64,000 nt of DNA from Aureimonas sp. AU22. GTDB lineage: Bacteria > Pseudomonadota > Alphaproteobacteria > Rhizobiales > Rhizobiaceae. Where the stretch lies: positions 38,769-102,768 of the forward strand of contig NZ_BBWJ01000006.1 of NCBI RefSeq assembly GCF_001463745.1, given 5' to 3'. The notes under the pieces were generated by a model that was given only the letters and a program-made list of their open reading frames with translations, did no database searches and was not told the DNA's origin. Made by a program: the position numbers and the translations under genes. This document shows positions 57,217-64,000 of this stretch, one piece after another (the first letter of the stretch is position 1; each line of letters begins with the position of its first letter).

Positions 57217-58484
57217 CGCACCATCCCGAAGGCGCGGGTCATGATGTCGGGTCCGCCGAAGTTGCCGGACTTCAAGGCGAGCGCCAGCGGCGCCCCGCTG
57301 CCCGCGCTCTGCGTCCAGGGCACGCCGGGATCGATGGTCGGCCCGATGCGCAGGCTCGTGACGCCGAGCGCGCCGACGACGGCTCCGGAGGTTTCGCCGC
57401 CCGCGACGAGAATGCGCCGCACGCCGCCCTCGTCGACCAGTCGGCGGGCGACCGTTGCAAGCGCTCGCTCCACCGTCTCGCCGGATTCTCCCGTGCCGTA
57501 GCGCGACTGGACCTCCTGCAGGCGCTCGGGTTCCATGCTGGCATGGACGAGAACGGGGCCCTCACTGACCCCCGACGTCGCGAAGGCGACAAGCGCATCG
57601 ACATGCGCCTCGAAACCGGCAAACAGCGCATCCACATCGACCGCCATCGCCGGCATGCGGGCCTTGGCATGCCCGACCTGCGCCAGGGTCGCCCGCGAGC
57701 AGCTTCCGGCGAGCACCAGGGCATGGCCACCGACGGCATCGAGGTCGGCGGCATCCCGGCGCGGCGCGAAGCCTGGAAAGGTCGCGGGCACCGTCAGGCC
57801 GAGGCCGGAGCCGCCGGTCAGAAGCGCAAGATCGGCCGAGCCTTCGGCGATCGCGGCGAGATCGTCGTGGTCCAGCGTGTCGCAGACGGCGATGCCGACC
57901 CCCTCCCTCTTCAGCTCGGCGATGCGGGCGCGCACGCCCGCAGTCCCCTTCGCCAGCGCGTGATGGCTGAGAAGACCGACCCGGCGGCGCGTCTGCGGCT
58001 GGAGGACGCGCGGCAGAAAGGCATCGCGCATCGGTGTCAGCGGATGGTCCTGCATGCCGCTTTCGTTGAGGAGGACGTCGCCGGCAAACAGATAGCCGTT
58101 GTAGACGGTGCGCCGGTTGGCGGGCAGCGAGGGCACGGCCAGCGTGAATTCCTCGCCGAGGTCGTCGAGGAGCGCGTCCGCCACGGGGCCGATATTGCCG
58201 TCGGGCGTCGAATCGAAGGTCGAGCAATACTTGAAGTAGAAGCGCTCGGCGCCTTCCCGGCGCAGCCAGTCCAGCGCCTGCAACGACAGGCGCACGGCCT
58301 CCTGCGGCGCGACGGTGCGCGATTTCAGCGAAACGACGACGGCGTCGCAATCGGCATCGAGCGGGCCCAAGGGCGTGCCGATCGTCTGAACCACGCGCAT
58401 GCCGACCGAGACGAGCTGGCTGGCGAGGTCCGTCGCGCCGGTGAAGTCGTCGGCGATGCAGCCGAGGCGGGGAGCGGCAGTCAT
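57213..58484 (-). CDS. otnK: 3-oxo-tetronate kinase
   Basis: A 423-residue DUF1537-type four-carbon acid sugar kinase: GCIADDFTGATDLASQLVS at the N-terminus, FYFKYCSTFDSTPDGNIG, and a C-terminal GGETSGAVVGALGV. It phosphorylates 3-oxo-tetronate at O4. It lies three bases after ltnD and overlaps otnC by four bases. Confidence 0.93.
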   Translation of the reverse strand: MTAAPRLGCIADDFTGATDLASQLVSVGMRVVQTIGTPLGPLDADCDAVVVSLKSRTVAPQEAVRLSLQALDWLRREGAERFYFKYCSTFDSTPDGNIGPVADALLDDLGEEFTLAVPSLPANRRTVYNGYLFAGDVLLNESGMQDHPLTPMRDAFLPRVLQPQTRRRVGLLSHHALAKGTAGVRARIAELKREGVGIAVCDTLDHDDLAAIAEGSADLALLTGGSGLGLTVPATFPGFAPRRDAADLDAVGGHALVLAGSCSRATLAQVGHAKARMPAMAVDVDALFAGFEAHVDALVAFATSGVSEGPVLVHASMEPERLQEVQSRYGTGESGETVERALATVARRLVDEGGVRRILVAGGETSGAVVGALGVTSLRIGPTIDPGVPWTQSAGSGAPLALALKSGNFGGPDIMTRAFGMVR

Positions 58485-58487
58485 GGC

Positions 58488-59396
58488 TCAGCCCTTGTCG
58501 CCGCGCGCCGGCAGCGCCACGCCGGGGAATATCTTGACCACCGCCGCGTCGTCCTCGCGCCCCAGCCCCATGGCGGAGGCCTGCGTGAACATCTGCAGCG
58601 CCTGCGCGGTCAACGGCAGCGGGAACTTGCGGGCGTGAGCACTGCCGTGGACGAGGCCGAGATCCTTGACGAAGATGTCCACCGCCGAGCGTGGCGCGTA
58701 GTCGTCGTCGAGGATATGCGGCACGCGGTTCTCGAACATCCAGGAATTGCCGGCGCTCGCCGTGATGACCTCGAACAGCGCCTTCGGATCGCAGCCGCCC
58801 GATATGCCGTAGGCCATGGCCTCGGCCGCAGCGGCGATATGGACCCCGGCAAGGAGCTGGTTCACGAGCTTGACCTGCGAGCCCGCCCCGATCTCCGGCC
58901 CGAGGTCGAAGACGCGCGCGGCCACCGCATCGAAGGCAGGCCCGGCCTTGGCGAAGGCCTCGGGCGCGCCCGACGCCATGACCGTGATCTCGCCCGTCGC
59001 GGCCTTCGCCGCGCCGCCGGAGATCGGGCCGTCGATGAAGTGCAGCCCGGCGGCGAGGATCGGCTGACTGAGCGCCCGAACGGCATCCGGCGCACAGGTG
59101 GCGCATTGCACGACGACGGTGCCCGGCCGCATCGCGGCGACGGCCCCGGCTTCGCCGAGGAGCGCGGTGTGCGCCTGTTCGGCGTTGACCACGACGCAGA
59201 AGAGGACGTCCACCGCCGCGCCCACCTCGGCGGGCGAGCCGCAAGCGCGGCCACCCTGCCGTGCGAAGGCCTGCGCAGCCGACGAATTCGGATCGAAACC
59301 CGATGTCTCGATGCCGGCACGCACGAGGGAAGCGGCCATGCCGAGCCCCATGGAGCCGAGGCCGACGACGCCGGCGCGGATCGATGCTGTGGTCAT
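58488..59396 (-). CDS. ltnD: L-threonate dehydrogenase
   Basis: A 302-residue beta-hydroxyacid dehydrogenase. VGLGSMGLGMAASLVRAG opens the NAD-binding domain; FIDGPISGGAAKAATGEI and KLVNQLLAGVHIAAAAEAM hold substrate and catalytic lysine residues. It oxidises L-threonate to 2-oxo-tetronate, the first step of the ltnD-otnKCI route. Regulation is not evident next to it; a perfect palindrome lies further upstream at 60167-60180. Confidence 0.92.
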   Translation of the reverse strand: MTTASIRAGVVGLGSMGLGMAASLVRAGIETSGFDPNSSAAQAFARQGGRACGSPAEVGAAVDVLFCVVVNAEQAHTALLGEAGAVAAMRPGTVVVQCATCAPDAVRALSQPILAAGLHFIDGPISGGAAKAATGEITVMASGAPEAFAKAGPAFDAVAARVFDLGPEIGAGSQVKLVNQLLAGVHIAAAAEAMAYGISGGCDPKALFEVITASAGNSWMFENRVPHILDDDYAPRSAVDIFVKDLGLVHGSAHARKFPLPLTAQALQMFTQASAMGLGREDDAAVVKIFPGVALPARGDKG

Positions 59397-59511
59397 CTCT
59401 CGGGTCCTCCCCCCTTGAGCCGGAATGCGCCGGGCGACGCGCTAGCGAATCGCGGCCCTTTCCCGGCGGACCGACCCTAGCCGTCATGCGCCGCTCTGGC
59501 GACATGGCGGT

Positions 59512-60093
59512 TCACGACAGATCGTGCAGTTCCCTCCCGAGGTGGGGGACGAGCAAGAAGTCTGAGAAGCGGACGTCGAGACCGCCGCGCTCCGGCGTGC
59601 AGCACATCGGGCCGACGTGGTAGCGGGGCGCTTCGGGAAACGGGCAGAGCCGCAGCAGCGGCCAGCGAACCCCGTCGGTGGAAACCTGCAGCCGCAGGAC
59701 GCCCCGGCGCAGCGAAGCGCGCAGCCGAAAATCCGACGCATCGCCGGCGAACGGCCCGGTCGCCCAATCCGATCGACCATCGGTGACGACGCTTCCAGCC
59801 AGGGCCTCGCCGTCCGAGACTTCCACGCCGAACTTCACCCAGCGACGCTCGTCGACCCGCACCATCAGCCCGGCCTGGTCGTAGAGCTTCTGGAACCCCG
59901 CCCGCACCCGAACCTCGGCGGTGAACCCGTCACCGGTCTCGAGACCCAGGAAATGCCCGCTGTCACGCGTGAAGCCGTAATGCGTCTCGCGCCAGAAATC
60001 GGTCCCCTCGCCGGTGGTCACGTCGAGAGTGCCGTCGATCAGCGCATGGACGGGCGGCTCGTTCAGCCATCGTCCGGTCGACAGGTCGCTCAT
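59512..60093 (-). CDS. DUF1349-domain protein
   Basis: A 193-residue protein of the DUF1349 (Regulation of enolase-like) beta-sandwich family: ETHYGFTRDSGHFLG, LYDQAGLMVRVDERRWVKFGVE, and a C-terminal HVGPMCCTPERGGLDVRFSDF. Such domains are predicted carbohydrate-associated; no catalytic activity is established. The ATG at 60093 follows AGGA closely. It sits between an MFS gene and ltnD on the same strand, 115 bases upstream of ltnD, so it may be part of the threonate operon. Confidence 0.85.
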   Translation of the reverse strand: MSDLSTGRWLNEPPVHALIDGTLDVTTGEGTDFWRETHYGFTRDSGHFLGLETGDGFTAEVRVRAGFQKLYDQAGLMVRVDERRWVKFGVEVSDGEALAGSVVTDGRSDWATGPFAGDASDFRLRASLRRGVLRLQVSTDGVRWPLLRLCPFPEAPRYHVGPMCCTPERGGLDVRFSDFLLVPHLGRELHDLS

Positions 60094-60166
60094 TCGTCCT
60101 ACCCCTCCCCCCGATTGAAAACCTTTGCCGTCCGCCAAGCGGATGGTGATGCAGGCTTTCCCTGTT

Positions 60167-60180
60167 TCAAAGGCCTTTGA
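60167..60180. promoter_or_regulatory. Perfect 14-bp palindrome upstream of the DUF1349-ltnD genes
   Basis: TCAAAGGCCTTTGA reads the same on both strands. It lies 73 bases upstream of the DUF1349 start and 108 bases after the MFS stop, in a spacer of 194 bases. Its length and symmetry suit a dimeric repressor of the sugar-acid genes, but no regulator gene is adjacent. Confidence 0.5.
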
Positions 60181-60287
60181 GGAGCCTGCACTATCGCGGC
60201 GACGGATGTCCGCGCTGCGCCGCGAGCCACGCCGGCTTGGCGCTCACGCGGGTGCGAAGGGCAGCGGACGGCTGACGACCCGCACCC

Positions 60288-61607
60288 TTAGTCCAGGCTC
60301 TGCTGGCGCGATTCCACATCCACGAGACGGATCGCAAGGGCCGCCAGGACCAGAAGCGCCGACAGGGCGCCGAGCGCCGCCGTGAAATCGGCGGCCATCA
60401 GCGGCGCCACGATCGAGGGCGCGAGAAGTCCGCCGAGGCGTGCCACGGCGCCGGCCGTGCCCATGCCGGTCGCGCGCAGCGGCGTGGGATAGATCTCCGG
60501 CGTGAAAGCGTAGATCGCCCCCCACGTGCCAAGGAGCGCGAACGACAGAAGCAGCGTCGACCCGACCACGAGGGCCGTCGCCGAACCGAGGCTGAACAGC
60601 ATGCACCCCGCCGCGCTGAGAAGGAGAAAGCCGATCAGCGTCGGCCTGCGGCCCCATCGCTCCACGCCATAGGCGGCGAGCGCATAGCCGGGAAGCTGCA
60701 CCAGCGCGATCAGCACCAGGAACTCCGGCCCGCGCAGGAACCCGAAGCCTTCGCCTGCGAGGCGCACCGGAAGGTAGACGAAGACGCCGTAGTAGGAGAC
60801 GGAGATCAGCGCCCAGGCGAGGAGAACGAAGGTCGTCCGGCGGCGAAGCACGGGAGAGAACAGGGCCGCGAGCGGCGGCTTCGTCGCCGCTTCGGCGCGG
60901 AGCGCCTCGATCGTGGCAGCGGAACCATTGGCGCGCGCCACCCGCTGCAGCACCTGTCGGGCCTCCGCCGCCCGGCCGGACTTGGCGAGGTACAGCGGCG
61001 TCTCGGGCACCGAGAAGCGCAGCACGAGGCCGAGAAGCGCCGGCAGGCCGGTGCACAGGAAGATAGTCCGCCAGGCTTCGCCGCCGTGGCTTCCCGCAAA
61101 GAGGGCGATGATCGCGAGTGCGATCGTGCCGACCGCCCAGAAGGATTCCAGCATCACCAGCCAGCGGCCGCGCCGGTCGGAAGGCAGGAACTCGGCCATC
61201 ATCGTGTAGTCCACCGGCAGCGTGCCGCCGACGCCGACGCCCGTCAGAAAGCGCAATGCGAGGAGCGTGGTCGGGTCGGGCGCGAAGGCGGAGGCGATGC
61301 CGAAGATCGCATCGATCAGCACGGAGACGATCAGCACCGGGCGGCGGCCGAACCGATCGGCGAGACGCCCGAACACGAAGGCGCCGATCAGCATGCCGAC
61401 GAAGAACAGGGTCCCGGTCTGGAGCGCCTCCGGAACGGAGATACCGAAGCTCGCGGCGATCGACGGCGCGGTGAAGCCGATGGCGAGCACCTGCATCGCA
61501 TCGGCCGCCCAGACGAGACCGAAGACGGCGAACAGGCGATACTGGAACCGCCCGACACCCGCCGCCCGGATGCCCTCCTCGACCGTCATGGTGTCCGGCA
61601 TGCGCAT
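60288..61607 (-). CDS. MFS transporter, metabolite:H+ symporter type
   Basis: A 439-residue twelve-helix permease. The loop 2-3 signature is GRLADRFGRRPVLIVSVL and the equivalent in the second half is GVERWGRRPTLIGFLLL; a central cytoplasmic loop carries LYLAKSGRAAEARQVLQRV, as in the putative metabolite/niacin/aromatic-acid symporters. Located just upstream of the threonate catabolic genes, it may import threonate or another sugar acid, which is inference. ATGs at 61607, 61601 and 61589 are all in frame; the first is used. Confidence 0.87.
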   Translation of the reverse strand: MRMPDTMTVEEGIRAAGVGRFQYRLFAVFGLVWAADAMQVLAIGFTAPSIAASFGISVPEALQTGTLFFVGMLIGAFVFGRLADRFGRRPVLIVSVLIDAIFGIASAFAPDPTTLLALRFLTGVGVGGTLPVDYTMMAEFLPSDRRGRWLVMLESFWAVGTIALAIIALFAGSHGGEAWRTIFLCTGLPALLGLVLRFSVPETPLYLAKSGRAAEARQVLQRVARANGSAATIEALRAEAATKPPLAALFSPVLRRRTTFVLLAWALISVSYYGVFVYLPVRLAGEGFGFLRGPEFLVLIALVQLPGYALAAYGVERWGRRPTLIGFLLLSAAGCMLFSLGSATALVVGSTLLLSFALLGTWGAIYAFTPEIYPTPLRATGMGTAGAVARLGGLLAPSIVAPLMAADFTAALGALSALLVLAALAIRLVDVESRQQSLD

Positions 61608-61808
61608 GGTCCCCTGCCGACAGTGTGCGGGATCGGCGGATGCACCGTCGCCGCCCTCACCGATCCCGCTCGGATGGCGAGCGGCGTCTTTTCTCGCCTG
61701 CGCCGCCTCTGGCATGCAACGCATAACGGGCCGCGCCGGTGCATCCTGGCAGGATTTGCACAGGCCGTCGTCCCCGTCCGCGGTCCGCTGCCGGCCCCAG
61801 CGCCGAGT

Positions 61809-62390
61809 TCAGCGGCAGCGGGAAAGCTGCGCCGCGTAGCGCCGCGACATGTCCTGCGCCCGCTTGGCGCCCCGCAGTGCCTCCGGCCGTTTCCGCCAGA
61901 CCCCGCGCTCGAACCCGGCATGGCCGGAATGGTAGGCGAGATACAGGCGGTAGGCATCGCCCTTGTCGATGCCGAGCCGTCGGCTCGAATCGGCATGGTA
62001 CCAGCCGATGAAGCGGACTGCGTCGGCGAAATCGTTGCGCCGGTCGGCATGACGGCCGGTGCGGCGCTGGTAGTCGTCCCATGTTCCGTCGAGAACCTGA
62101 GCGTAGCCGTAGGCGGTGGAGATGCGCTTGCCGGGAATGAAGCCGAGGATCCAGCGCCGCGGCGGCCGGGCACGGGCCTCGAAGTTCGACTCGGCCTGGA
62201 TCGTCGCCATCAGGACATGGACGGGCACGCCGAACTCGGCCGACGCCCGTTCGGCATCCCGGCGCCAGTCGGCGAGCAGCCCGTCGCGCTGACTGAAGAT
62301 GGCGCAGGCGTTGCCGGTGCTCTTGGGCGCCGAAGCGCAGCCCGCGAGAGCCAGGACGGCCAGAAGGCCGGGGATCGCAAGAACGCGCAT
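61809..62390 (-). CDS. Lytic transglycosylase lipoprotein (SLT domain)
   Basis: A 193-residue lipoprotein. The lipobox is LALAGC; the SLT domain has the catalytic glutamate in MATIQAESNFEARARPP and TAYGYAQVLDGTWDDY, and YLAYHSGHAGFERG. It cleaves peptidoglycan glycan strands with anhydro-muropeptide formation. Its ribosome site (GGGGGAC) lies in a hairpin at 62396-62415 and a CtrA-like site is at 62431-62445. Confidence 0.88.
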   Translation of the reverse strand: MRVLAIPGLLAVLALAGCASAPKSTGNACAIFSQRDGLLADWRRDAERASAEFGVPVHVLMATIQAESNFEARARPPRRWILGFIPGKRISTAYGYAQVLDGTWDDYQRRTGRHADRRNDFADAVRFIGWYHADSSRRLGIDKGDAYRLYLAYHSGHAGFERGVWRKRPEALRGAKRAQDMSRRYAAQLSRCR

Positions 62391-62395
62391 GAACT

Positions 62396-62415
62396 GTCCC
62401 CCTTTCGCGGGGGAC
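62396..62415 (-). promoter_or_regulatory. Hairpin covering the ribosome site of the lytic transglycosylase
   Basis: On the minus strand, GTCCCCC and GGGGGAC arms with a six-base spacer GCGAAA form a 7-bp stem. The downstream arm is the best Shine-Dalgarno, five bases before the ATG at 62390, so the stem would hide it. Confidence 0.45.
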
Positions 62416-62430
62416 GCTACGGGGCGGCTG

Positions 62431-62445
62431 TTAACGGAGCGTTAT
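62431..62445. promoter_or_regulatory. CtrA-like site TTAA-N7-TTAT
   Basis: TTAA at 62431-62434 and TTAT at 62442-62445 are spaced by seven bases, one mismatch from the CtrA consensus TTAA-N7-TTAA. It lies about 40 bases upstream of the transglycosylase start. Confidence 0.35.
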
Positions 62446-62696
62446 CCCAACCGTCCCTCCCTGACCCATGATCGGCGCGCCGCCATCGGCCTTGCACCGG
62501 GTTCGGCTTCGATGAAGTTCCGTCCCCTGCGTCGGCTGCAGGGCTGCCTTGCGCCGTCGAGATAGCGAGAGGCTGCAAGTCTGGCATGCGGTCTTAGCGC
62601 TCCTGTTCCCGCTGCCGACCGCCTATGTTCAGCCTGTCGAAAGAAACCGAAAACGCGGCCACCACCGACGAGAGGCCGCACAGAAAGGACGATCCC

Positions 62697-62840
62697 ATGC
62701 GCTTCGCCAATGCCCTCCGCTCCTTCCGCAAGGCTCGCGAAACCGCCAGCGAGTTGAATAGGCTTTCCAACCGCGAGCTCGCCGATCTCGGCATCTCGCG
62801 CTCGGACATCCCGGCTCTGGCCCGCCAAGCCAGCCGCTAA
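62697..62840 (+). CDS. DUF1127 small protein
   Basis: A 47-residue Arg-rich protein. ELNRLSNRELADLGISRSDI is the DUF1127 signature. In rhizobia such proteins are tied to RNA turnover and phosphate or carbon responses; for this one the role is unknown. AAAGGA eight bases upstream decides the ATG at 62697; the longer in-frame version from 62625 lacks a ribosome site. Confidence 0.88.
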   Translation: MRFANALRSFRKARETASELNRLSNRELADLGISRSDIPALARQASR

Positions 62841-62931
62841 GAGTTTTCACGAGTTTCGCCTCGGCCAACCTCCTCCCAAAGGCCGTAGCGGATCGAAGCC
62901 CGCGATCCTCCCTCGCTGGCTTTACCCATGA

Positions 62932-62970
62932 CGCCCTGCCGGTCCTCCCCCGGCGGGGCGTTCTGCGTTT
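62932..62970 (+). terminator. Probable terminator downstream of the DUF1127 gene
   Basis: An 11-bp stem (62932-62942 with 62950-62960, one U-G pair) and a seven-base loop, followed by TTCTGCGTTT. About 90 bases after the stop; the T-run is weak. Confidence 0.5.
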
Positions 62971-63129
62971 GGGGGCGCTCTGACTGCCGAGGTGTTGGGT
63001 AGGGTGTGCCGAAGACGGCGGGAGAAGACATCGGCATGGGCGATCCTCCCCGCGTCCTTGGTTCGGCTTCGCCGCCAAGCGCTTGATCCCTGCGCATCGA
63101 ACTGATGCCGGAGACCCTCTCGGGTTCCC

Positions 63130-63318
63130 TCAGTCCGCCGGCAGCGCGGCCGACTGGAGGCCGATGAGGAGATCGCGGATGGCGGCCGGTTGCACCGTCA
63201 GGGCGACGGCGTCGCCGGATCCGGTCATGCCGAACACGGCGATCGTGCCGTCCTCGTGGGGCTCGACGCGCTCGACACGGGCCAGGGTGACGCTCCTGAA
63301 GCGACGATCCTTCACCAT
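63130..63318 (-). CDS. Hypothetical small protein
   Basis: A 62-residue soluble protein, MVKDRRFRSVTLARVERVEP to LLIGLQSAALPAD, with no recognised domain. A GGGAG five bases before the ATG and the coding-like composition support it. It is upstream of nothing in particular; about 100 bases separate it from the chemoreceptor end. Confidence 0.55.
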   Translation of the reverse strand: MVKDRRFRSVTLARVERVEPHEDGTIAVFGMTGSGDAVALTVQPAAIRDLLIGLQSAALPAD

Positions 63319-63374
63319 TGCACTCCCTGCTTCACGCCATCGATCATCGATCGTGCTCGTTCATGAAAGGCGAA

Positions 63375-63394
63375 GCCGGCGGAAAGCCGCCGGC
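63375..63394 (-). terminator. Possible terminator of the right-edge chemoreceptor
   Basis: A perfect 8-bp GC stem (GCCGGCGG and CCGCCGGC) with a four-base loop, 20 bases after the stop at 63415. On the minus strand it is followed by TTCGCCTTTC, a poor T-tract, so termination may be partial. Confidence 0.45.
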
Positions 63395-63414
63395 CCCGCG
63401 ACGGTTCGAACCGC

Positions 63415-64000
63415 TCAGAACTCTTCCCAGTTGTCCTGGAGGGTTGCGAGGGCGGCGTTGCCCTGGGCGGTGGGCTTCATCTGGACGGCGGGCCGCGGGT
63501 TAGCGCGCCGGGCGATGCCGGCCGTGCGCTGGTGGGCACGCTCGCTCTGGCGGGCATGGTTGGCGGTGGCCGCCGTCCGGAACTCGGCGATCAGGCGGGC
63601 CAGCTCGTCGGTCTCGGACGCCAGCGTCTGCGCCGCCGCCGTCGCCTGTTCCACCATCGCCGCGTTCTGCTGGGTCACCTTGTCCATCTGGTCGGCCGCC
63701 GTCGACACCTCGCGCAACGACACCGCCTGCTCCTGCGCCCGGCGCGCGATCTCCGACACGACCCGGCTGACGTCGCCGACCTCCAGGATGATCTCCGACA
63801 GGCTCTTGCCCGACGCGGTGACGAGCTCGACGCCCGACGCCACCTGGTCGCCCGACGCCTGGATCAGGTCCTTGATCTCTTTTGCCGCCTCGGCCGAGCG
63901 CTGGGCAAGGCCGCGCACCTCCTGCGCCACCACCGCAAAGCCCCGGCCCGCCTCGCCGGCGCGCGCGGCCTCGACGCCGGCGTTCAGCGCCAGGAGGTTG
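63415..64000 (-). CDS. Methyl-accepting chemotaxis protein, C-terminal part (runs off the window)
   Basis: The frame enters from base 64000 with [20 protein letters not shown], the tip of the signalling hairpin, and runs about 195 codons through [21 protein letters not shown] to TLQDNWEEF. Nearly the same in the signalling region as the receptor at 22618-24540, including the NWEEF tail. The sensor and membrane parts lie outside the window. Confidence 0.93.
   Translation of the reverse strand, partial: NLLALNAGVEAARAGEAGRGFAVVAQEVRGLAQRSAEAAKEIKDLIQASGDQVASGVELVTASGKSLSEIILEVGDVSRVVSEIARRAQEQAVSLREVSTAADQMDKVTQQNAAMVEQATAAAQTLASETDELARLIAEFRTAATANHARQSERAHQRTAGIARRANPRPAVQMKPTAQGNAALATLQDNWEEF

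Larger units (their letters stand above)
62391..62696. other. 306-bp intergenic region between divergent genes
   Basis: Holds the promoters of the lytic transglycosylase and the DUF1127 gene. I see a hairpin over the transglycosylase ribosome site and a TTAA-N7-TTAT element; the rest carries no recognised gene or repeat. Confidence 0.6.

Overview
The window is a gene-dense, high-GC chromosomal segment from an alphaproteobacterium, almost certainly of the Rhizobiales/Hyphomicrobiales; Aurantimonadaceae-like is my guess. Supporting signs are the hisC-tyrC / metX-metW pairing, the ftsE-ftsX-ydcF-plsC run, the tlpA / argH-lptM-lysA-TIGR02302 block, a CpdR-type receiver, DUF1127 and DUF2125 proteins, and a rhizobial-style siroheme synthase. 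I see no insertion sequence, prophage, integrase or CRISPR array, so this looks like core genome with an exopolysaccharide (EPS) locus at its left end.

Region by region. 1-7.7 kb: EPS assembly (Wzz/GumC-type co-polymerase cut by the window edge, Tat-exported GH10 glycosidase, MOP flippase, an overlapping three-gene glycosyltransferase operon, and a GT2 enzyme). 7.9-12.9 kb: YegD-like Hsp70, GlcG/HbpS-like protein, siroheme synthase, P-loop kinase, AEC permease. 13.1-15.6 kb: methylmalonate-semialdehyde dehydrogenase and a divergent LysR regulator. 15.6-19.3 kb: a second EPS/sulfur piece (ExoY-like sugar transferase with its own promoter and strong terminator, then cysQ and a CysN-CysC fusion whose GTPase domain is degenerate). 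19.3-28 kb: trmD, two paralogous tiny membrane proteins, a PhzF-like protein, a chemoreceptor, gloB, a methyltransferase and an aldo/keto reductase. 27.6-37.6 kb: methionine (metX, metW) and aromatic/histidine (hisC, tyrC) genes, then lipid and cell-division genes and hpt. 37.7-46.9 kb: L,D-transpeptidase, CpdR-like receiver, tam, TIGR02302 membrane protein, lysA, lptM, argH, tlpA. 46.9-55.7 kb: 3-hydroxybutyryl-CoA dehydrogenase, etfA/etfB, cobalamin adenosyltransferase, transporters, gluQ, a base-excision glycosylase, an HNH protein, dsbB, and tRNA-Leu(CAA). 55.8-61.6 kb: a four-gene threonate catabolic operon (ltnD-otnK-otnC-otnI) with a DUF1349 protein and an MFS permease. 61.8-64 kb: lytic transglycosylase, DUF1127 protein, a small hypothetical and the 3' part of a second chemoreceptor.

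How genes work together. The EPS genes cover priming (ExoY), chain building, flipping, length control and trimming. CysQ and the APS-kinase fusion beside exoY could feed or detoxify PAPS metabolism, possibly for a sulfated polymer. The most unusual object is that fusion (17632-19302): its APS kinase domain and CysN beta-barrels look intact, but the GTPase P-loop lysine, the switch I region and the NKxD motif are gone, and no cysD is nearby. Several genes begin with TTG or GTG inside the previous gene's stop codon, which points to translational coupling.
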